Of a DNA stretch of 10,686 nt, positions 6,445 to 10,686 are shown piece after piece (positions within the stretch are counted from its first letter, which is position 1; each line of letters opens with the position of its first letter). The notes beneath the pieces were generated by a model. The model saw only the letters and a list, made by a program, of their open reading frames with translations. It was not told the origin of the DNA and ran no database searches. Position numbers and translations under genes: made by a program. The stretch spans positions 1-10,686 of the forward strand of contig OMRF01000252.1 in assembly GCA_900313435.1 (NCBI GenBank), given 5' to 3'. Source of the DNA: an uncultured Lachnospiraceae bacterium. GTDB taxonomy: Bacteria > Bacillota > Clostridia > Lachnospirales > Lachnospiraceae.

Positions 6445-7789
6445 TTCCGGAAGGTGGCTTGACCTTGAGCTCGAAGCTTATTCTGACAAAAATAATTGTC
6501 CCATGCACATGCCGGGACATAAACGAAAGTCTTTGATTGACTTTAAATTAAGCCCGTTTTCCTATGATATTACGGAGATAGAGGGCTTCGATAACCTCCA
6601 TCGCCCCGAAGGTCTCATAAAGGAGCTGGAGGAAAAGATCAGGTGCCTTTATGGTGTAAAAGCCGCTGTCCTTACAGTCGGAGGCTCTACTGTCGGCGTT
6701 CTGTCTTCGATCTGTGCCATGGCAGCTCCCGGGGCAGGAGCCGTCATCGCAAGGAACTGTCACGCATCGGTTTATCACGCCCTGCTGCTTCAGGGACTTA
6801 CAGTCGAATATGCCATCCCTGATAAGGACGGTTCCGTAAGTCCCGATTCAGTAAAGGCAGCGATAGATTCCCTTCTTAAGAAAGGTGTGTCGCCCGCCCT
6901 GGTCGTTATAACATGCCCGACCTATGAGGGCGTGATGAGTGATGTTGCGAGGATAGTAGAGGTTTCCCGGTCTTCCGGAGCCCGGCTTTTTGTTGACAGT
7001 GCCCACGGGGCACATCTTTTAGGCTTTGAAAGTGACTTTTTTCCGGAAAATCCCGTAAAGTCCGGAGCAGACGCTGCTGTGGTCTCATTTCACAAGACGC
7101 TTCCGGCGCTTACGATGACATCGGCGATCCTTATTAATAATGAAGAACTTCTTCCCGGCATAAGGGCAGCCCTTGATATATTTGAGACCAGCTCGCCCTC
7201 CTATCTTCTTATGGCTTCCGTCTCAAAGATGGTGAGACTCCTTTACGAGGAAGGCGAAGTCCTGATGAAGGAATACAGGGCCCGGCTCGAGAGGTTTTAT
7301 CAAATTGTCAGACAATTTAACGATCCCGGGGTTTTGTCGTTTAAGAGGCGCGACCCAGGAAAAATCGTTATAGTTTCAAATAGAGACATTTCAAACAGTC
7401 TTAGAGACCGATTCGGGATAGAGCTTGAAATGGCTGCGGAGGGTTATTTCCTCGCCATGACCTCCCTTTGTGACGGTGATGAGGATCTCGGGAGGCTGGC
7501 GGCTGCTCTTGAGCAGCTTGATTGGGACAACAAATCAACGGGAGATGTTGGAGTAAAGACACAGGAAGTAGTCTTTTTCGAAAAAAAGACAATTCCGAAG
7601 CAGCTACTTAGTATCCGCAATGCGTATTATTCTGAAAAAGAGGAGCTTCCATTAAAGGAAGCACAAGGCAGGATAGCGGCCGACTTTATTTTTGATTTCC
7701 CACCGGGGATCCCTTTCCTTGTCCCGGGCGAGGTCATAGAAGGACCGTTCAAAAATCCCGATCGGATCATAAAGGTGGTTAAGGATTAA
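6437..7789 (+). CDS. yaaO: Orn/Lys/Arg decarboxylase-family PLP enzyme (YaaO-like)
   Basis: This fold-type I PLP enzyme belongs to the Orn/Lys/Arg decarboxylase family. The Gram-positive YaaO/SpeA-like members act on basic amino acids in polyamine synthesis or acid stress. Landmarks in the 450-residue product are PMHMPGHKRK (22-31), TVGGST (80-85), the RNCHAS loop (106-111), PTYEG (161-165), LFVDSAHGAH (184-193; D187 would contact the PLP nitrogen) and SFHKTLPALT (217-226), with K220 as the Schiff-base lysine. The length is close to YaaO (about 480) and well below the 700-residue inducible enzymes. The ATG at 6437 is chosen because GGAGGT (6425-6430) lies six bases upstream. A TTG at 6422 overlaps that site. 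Translation is coupled to the AbiEii-like gene by an eight-base overlap. The substrate (Arg, Lys or Orn) is undetermined. Confidence 0.92.
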   Translation: MPDSGRWLDLELEAYSDKNNCPMHMPGHKRKSLIDFKLSPFSYDITEIEGFDNLHRPEGLIKELEEKIRCLYGVKAAVLTVGGSTVGVLSSICAMAAPGAGAVIARNCHASVYHALLLQGLTVEYAIPDKDGSVSPDSVKAAIDSLLKKGVSPALVVITCPTYEGVMSDVARIVEVSRSSGARLFVDSAHGAHLLGFESDFFPENPVKSGADAAVVSFHKTLPALTMTSAILINNEELLPGIRAALDIFETSSPSYLLMASVSKMVRLLYEEGEVLMKEYRARLERFYQIVRQFNDPGVLSFKRRDPGKIVIVSNRDISNSLRDRFGIELEMAAEGYFLAMTSLCDGDEDLGRLAAALEQLDWDNKSTGDVGVKTQEVVFFEKKTIPKQLLSIRNAYYSEKEELPLKEAQGRIAADFIFDFPPGIPFLVPGEVIEGPFKNPDRIIKVVKD

Positions 7790-7796
7790 AGATGCC

Positions 7797-8402
7797 ATGA
7801 CTTACATTTTCTGCGTAATAGGAAAGAGCTCTACCGGAAAGGATACGGTCTTTGACCTTCTCCTTAATGACAGCAGCCTTTCCCTCCAAAAGATAGTGAC
7901 CTACACCACCCGCCCCATAAGGGCCGGGGAGACAGACGGGCGGGAATATTTTTTCGTTGATGAAGACGAGGAGGAGCGCCTGTCAAAGGAAGGAAAGATA
8001 ATTGAGCGGCGAAGCTATGACACAGTCTACGGGAAGTGGGATTATTTCACCGTAAATGACGGCCAGATCGAGGTCTCTGAAGGTCAGGACAAATGCTACA
8101 TCGTTATCGCGACGCTGGAATCCTTTGCAAGGCTTAAGAATTTCTATAAAAATGTGAAAGTGGTGCCGATATACATTTATGTAGAGGATGGGATCAGACT
8201 CCTTCGGGCGCTGGAGCGTGAAAGAGCGCAGAAGGTGCACAGATATGACGAGATGTGCAGGCGTTATCTCGGGGATATGAAGGATTTTTCCGATGAGAAG
8301 CTGAAGGAGTGCGGGATAGACCATTATTTTGAAAACGAGGATTCACAGAGAACGGCCGATGAGATAGCTTCATATATCAGGTCGGTTCAAAGAGGCGGAT
8401 GA
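7797..8402 (+). CDS. Guanylate-kinase-like P-loop nucleotide kinase (divergent)
   Basis: This 201-residue protein has the guanylate kinase layout. The P-loop is G9-K-S-S-T-G-K15-D-T, with an Asp at the position usually Ser or Thr. The nucleotide-binding segment VTYTTRPIRAGETDGREYFFV (34-54) closely follows the Gmk pattern TTRPPRxGExDGxxYxF. An Arg-rich lid-like segment, LERERAQKVHRYDEMCRRY, lies further on. The GMP-site signature Y-G-T is V77-Y-G-K80 here, and the usual E-I-D-x-Q-G-A is replaced by IVIATLESFARL, lacking the Asp. The reaction may still be phosphorylation of a nucleoside monophosphate, but GMP specificity is uncertain. It occupies the place of tmk in the related B. subtilis block. 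AAGGA (7781-7785) is the likely ribosome binding site. Confidence 0.75.
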   Translation: MTYIFCVIGKSSTGKDTVFDLLLNDSSLSLQKIVTYTTRPIRAGETDGREYFFVDEDEEERLSKEGKIIERRSYDTVYGKWDYFTVNDGQIEVSEGQDKCYIVIATLESFARLKNFYKNVKVVPIYIYVEDGIRLLRALERERAQKVHRYDEMCRRYLGDMKDFSDEKLKECGIDHYFENEDSQRTADEIASYIRSVQRGG

Positions 8403-8846
8403 ATGGATAATATCAGAGTAAACAATATCGAAAGCGCGAACCAGACTTCTGTTTCTGAAAAGCCGAGGGAAACAAGCGATGAGTTCAAGTTCACGCTGGA
8501 ATCCCGTATAGAGGATGTGGAACTGAAGGAACGCCTTTCTTCCATGATGGATTCCATCGAAAAGCAGGGAAAGAAGCTTTCCGAGCACATGGACATCCGC
8601 GATATGAAGCAGTACCGCGCCTCTGTAAAGGAATTCATAAATGAGATAGTAAACCGCTCCCACAAGTTTTCAAGGGAGAATTTCCTTGACAGGCGGGGGC
8701 GCCATAGGGTTTACGGGATGATAAGGCTCGTTGACAAGAATCTTGACGAGCTTGCCACTGAACTTGTAAAGGACGAAAAGGATCATATAGCCATACTCGG
8801 ACATATCGATGAGATCCGGGGGCTGCTCATAGATATTTCAACATGA
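8403..8846 (+). CDS. yaaR: YaaR family protein (DUF327)
   Basis: This conserved 147-residue protein of unknown function is found beside holB in many Bacillota. After a polar N-terminus (1-30) it is almost entirely helical and highly charged. The family pattern is visible in SIEKQGKKLSEHMDIRDMKQY (about 51-71), VKEFINEIV and the closing AILGHIDEIRGLLIDIS. It has no signal peptide and no enzymatic motif. Its ATG follows the kinase stop codon directly, and its own stop overlaps the holB start (ATGA). This supports co-translation with holB, but no function can be inferred beyond a possible link to that conserved block. Confidence 0.88.
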   Translation: MDNIRVNNIESANQTSVSEKPRETSDEFKFTLESRIEDVELKERLSSMMDSIEKQGKKLSEHMDIRDMKQYRASVKEFINEIVNRSHKFSRENFLDRRGRHRVYGMIRLVDKNLDELATELVKDEKDHIAILGHIDEIRGLLIDIST

Positions 8847-9853
8847 GATTTTCCGAGATAATCGGGCAGGATGCCGTAAAAAAACATCTGATCAGTACTG
8901 TATGTGCAAAGAAGGTCAGGTCGGCTTATATCTTTGACGGAGAAGAGGGCTCGGGGAAAATGATGGCGGCGAAAGCCTTCGCCTCCTTTATCCTCTGCGA
9001 GAACGGGCCTTATTCCGGTGCGCCGGGGAGCGAAAACGTTTTCGATTCCTGCGGGGAGTGCCCCTCCTGCAAGAGGATAATGCATGACAATTCCCCCGAT
9101 GTCATATATGTGACCCATGAGAAGACCGTAGTCTCCGTCGATGACATCAGGGAGCAGGTTTCGGATACCATAAGCGTACGTCCTTATGTCTCGAAGAAAA
9201 AGATCTACATTATCGATGACGCGGAGAAGATGAACAACCAGGCGCAGAATGCGCTTTTAAAGACTCTTGAGGAGCCGCCGGAGTACGCCGTCATTATCCT
9301 ACTTTCAAAGAATGCCTGGTCCTTCCTTCCCACCGTGCTTTCGCGATGTGTGAAGCTTTCGATGAAACCGCTTCTCATGGAAGAGATACAGGCCTACCTC
9401 ATGAAGAACAAGGCTCTTCCGGATTATATGGCAAGGCTTTTTGCGATGTTTTCGCAGGGAAATCTCGGGAAAGCGCTGGATGCGTCATCTGACGAGGGTT
9501 TCATAGAAAAGAGGGGATCCGTAGTCGAGCTCATGCGGTCGATAAAGGGCAAGCCCCTGTACGAATATTCGGAAAAGGCGGCTCTTCTTGCTTCGGACAA
9601 GGAAGGGCTTCCGCAGTTTTTTGATCTGCTTTCGCTTTGGTACAGGGATGTGTTATTATATAAGAGCTGTCGTGATGAGAGCCGTCTCTGTTATCAGGAC
9701 GAAAGCTTTACCATAAGGCAGCAGGCGAAAGATCTGAGTTATCAAAGACTCAACCTCATCTTTGACGCGATCGACGAGGCAAAGATGAAGATCGGCTTCA
9801 ATGTCCGGGCGGACGTGACGCTGACCGGGCTGTTTTCAGTTTGCAGTATTTGA
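8843..9853 (+). CDS. holB: DNA polymerase III subunit delta prime (clamp loader)
   Basis: This is the delta prime subunit of the clamp loader, which loads the beta sliding clamp with DnaX and HolA. The 336-residue product opens with FSEIIGQDAVKKHL. A Walker A-like G33-x4-GK39 follows, with Met after the Lys (this position varies in delta prime, which need not hydrolyse ATP). A zinc module has C52, C70, C73 and C76. The Walker B-like strand is IYIIDDAEKM (121-130), then NALLKTLEEPPE (136-147) and the SRC sensor motif (167-169). The start overlaps the yaaR stop by four bases, with no strong ribosome binding site, so translation is probably coupled. It should be essential. Confidence 0.95.
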   Translation: MRFSEIIGQDAVKKHLISTVCAKKVRSAYIFDGEEGSGKMMAAKAFASFILCENGPYSGAPGSENVFDSCGECPSCKRIMHDNSPDVIYVTHEKTVVSVDDIREQVSDTISVRPYVSKKKIYIIDDAEKMNNQAQNALLKTLEEPPEYAVIILLSKNAWSFLPTVLSRCVKLSMKPLLMEEIQAYLMKNKALPDYMARLFAMFSQGNLGKALDASSDEGFIEKRGSVVELMRSIKGKPLYEYSEKAALLASDKEGLPQFFDLLSLWYRDVLLYKSCRDESRLCYQDESFTIRQQAKDLSYQRLNLIFDAIDEAKMKIGFNVRADVTLTGLFSVCSI

Positions 9854-9869
9854 CTTAAGGAAAGACAAA

Positions 9870-10686
9870 GTGGACGAGATCATTACAAAAGAAGATAAAG
9901 GCTTTGGATCCGTAGAGGATCTTATGCGCCTTGATGGAGCGCTTGAAGGCGCGGAATATATGGAAACCGAGGAAAATGAGGATGTGGAGGCTCTCGAGGA
10001 GCTTGAAAGGCTTGACAGAGACACATCTCCCGGCGGGGATGAGAAGGAACAGGAGATAAAATCTCACGTTGAGGAAAGCTCCGAGACTATGCGGGTTGTG
10101 AGCATTGCCTTCAGAAACGAGGGCAAGCGCCTTTTCAGATGTCCCGAGGATATGACATTAAGGACCGGAGACAACGTGATCGTCGAGACTGCCCGCGGGC
10201 TTTCGATGGGTTCGGTTGCCATGCCTCCCGTGGATTTTCCCTCCGGAAAGGTTCAGTCCCGTGACGAGAAGATAATACGTATCGCTACGGATATTGACAT
10301 GGACCAGGAGGCCGAAAACAGGATGCATGAGCGCGAGGCCTTTCTGATATGCAGGCAGAAGGTAGGCGAGCACGGTCTTGAGATGAATCTGGTCCAGTCG
10401 GAATACACCTTTGACAGGAGCAAGCTGCTCTTCTATTTCACTGCGGACGGAAGAGTTGATTTCAGGGAGCTTCTGAAGGATCTCGCCTCAACCTTCCATA
10501 CAAGGATCGAGCTTCGACAGATAGGCGTCAGAGATGAGACAAAGGTTCTGGGCGGGATAGGCATCTGCGGCCGCGAGGTCTGCTGCAGGACCTATTTAAA
10601 GACCTTCGCGCCGGTTTCGGTAAAGATGGCCAAGGAGCAGAATCTTTCGCTGAATCCGACCAAGATATCAGGAGTCTGCGGGAGGC
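9870..10686 (+). CDS. ricT: RicT/YaaT PSP1-domain protein, 3' end outside the window
   Basis: In B. subtilis RicT works with RicA and RicF as an Fe-S containing complex that directs RNase Y mRNA processing and affects sporulation and biofilm formation. The 272 residues visible include the start of the PSP1 region (MRVVSIAFRNEGK at 74-86, GDNVIVETARGLSMGSV at 100-116), a long charged helix with REAFLICRQKV (155-165), LLFYFTADGRVDFRELLKDL (186-205) and the cysteine-rich core GGIGICGREVCCRTYLKTF (228-246), then SGVCGR at the edge. The start is a GTG at 9870 with AAGGAAA (9857-9863) upstream, 16 bases after the holB stop. The first 73 residues form an unusually acidic extension (about 27 Asp/Glu). 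An internal ATG at 10089 with a poorer ribosome binding site would remove it. Confidence 0.93.
   Translation, partial: MDEIITKEDKGFGSVEDLMRLDGALEGAEYMETEENEDVEALEELERLDRDTSPGGDEKEQEIKSHVEESSETMRVVSIAFRNEGKRLFRCPEDMTLRTGDNVIVETARGLSMGSVAMPPVDFPSGKVQSRDEKIIRIATDIDMDQEAENRMHEREAFLICRQKVGEHGLEMNLVQSEYTFDRSKLLFYFTADGRVDFRELLKDLASTFHTRIELRQIGVRDETKVLGGIGICGREVCCRTYLKTFAPVSVKMAKEQNLSLNPTKISGVCGR

Noticed and set aside
7792..7800. Minimal ATG-CCA-TGA reading frame just before the kinase start
   Set aside because: A two-codon frame at a gene junction is expected by chance. Its stop overlaps the kinase ATG, but there is no separate evidence that it is translated.

Overview
The window looks like chromosomal DNA of a Gram-positive, Bacillota/Clostridia-type bacterium, possibly a Lachnospiraceae relative. 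The reasons are a gene order related to the Bacillus subtilis yaaO-tmk-yaaQ-yaaR-holB-yaaT block, an S11 D,D-carboxypeptidase with a membrane anchor, strong AGGAGG-type ribosome binding sites, and TTG and GTG starts. The genus cannot be fixed from this sequence alone.

Layout. (1) 1-2086: the distal part of a sugar-type ABC importer operon. A perfect stem-loop is followed by two overlapping permease genes (MalF/UgpA type, then MalG/UgpE type) and a bidirectional terminator. The solute-binding protein gene is expected just left of the window. (2) 2077-4298: trmB (tRNA m7G46 methyltransferase, minus strand) is divergent from an S11 D,D-carboxypeptidase gene. The carboxypeptidase promoter lies so close to its ATG that the mRNA may be leaderless. 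(3) 4304-4885: a minus-strand gene of unknown function. It converges on the carboxypeptidase gene and is divergent from the next block, with overlapping, face-to-face -10 elements. (4) 4948-10686: seven tightly packed plus-strand genes with no gap over 16 nt. They are an AbiEi-type antitoxin/regulator, a degenerate AbiEii-like partner, an Orn/Lys/Arg decarboxylase-family PLP enzyme (YaaO-like), a divergent guanylate-kinase-like P-loop kinase, YaaR (DUF327), HolB (DNA polymerase III delta prime) and the start of a RicT/YaaT PSP1-domain protein, which is cut by the window edge.

How it works together. The left part concerns carbohydrate uptake, the middle tRNA modification and peptidoglycan trimming, and the right part a conserved replication/RNA-regulation block. 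The unusual element is the AbiE-like pair fused translationally to the head of that housekeeping operon. The toxin-position protein keeps an AbiEii-like C-terminal half, but the nucleotidyltransferase motif I acidic pair is not visible. The only promoter I can see for the whole seven-gene block sits in front of the AbiEi gene. This suggests a type IV toxin-antitoxin module that has been domesticated as a regulator, or that has lost its toxin activity. The kinase gene also takes the place usually held by tmk, and yaaQ is absent. No rRNA, tRNA, CRISPR array, insertion sequence or phage gene was seen.
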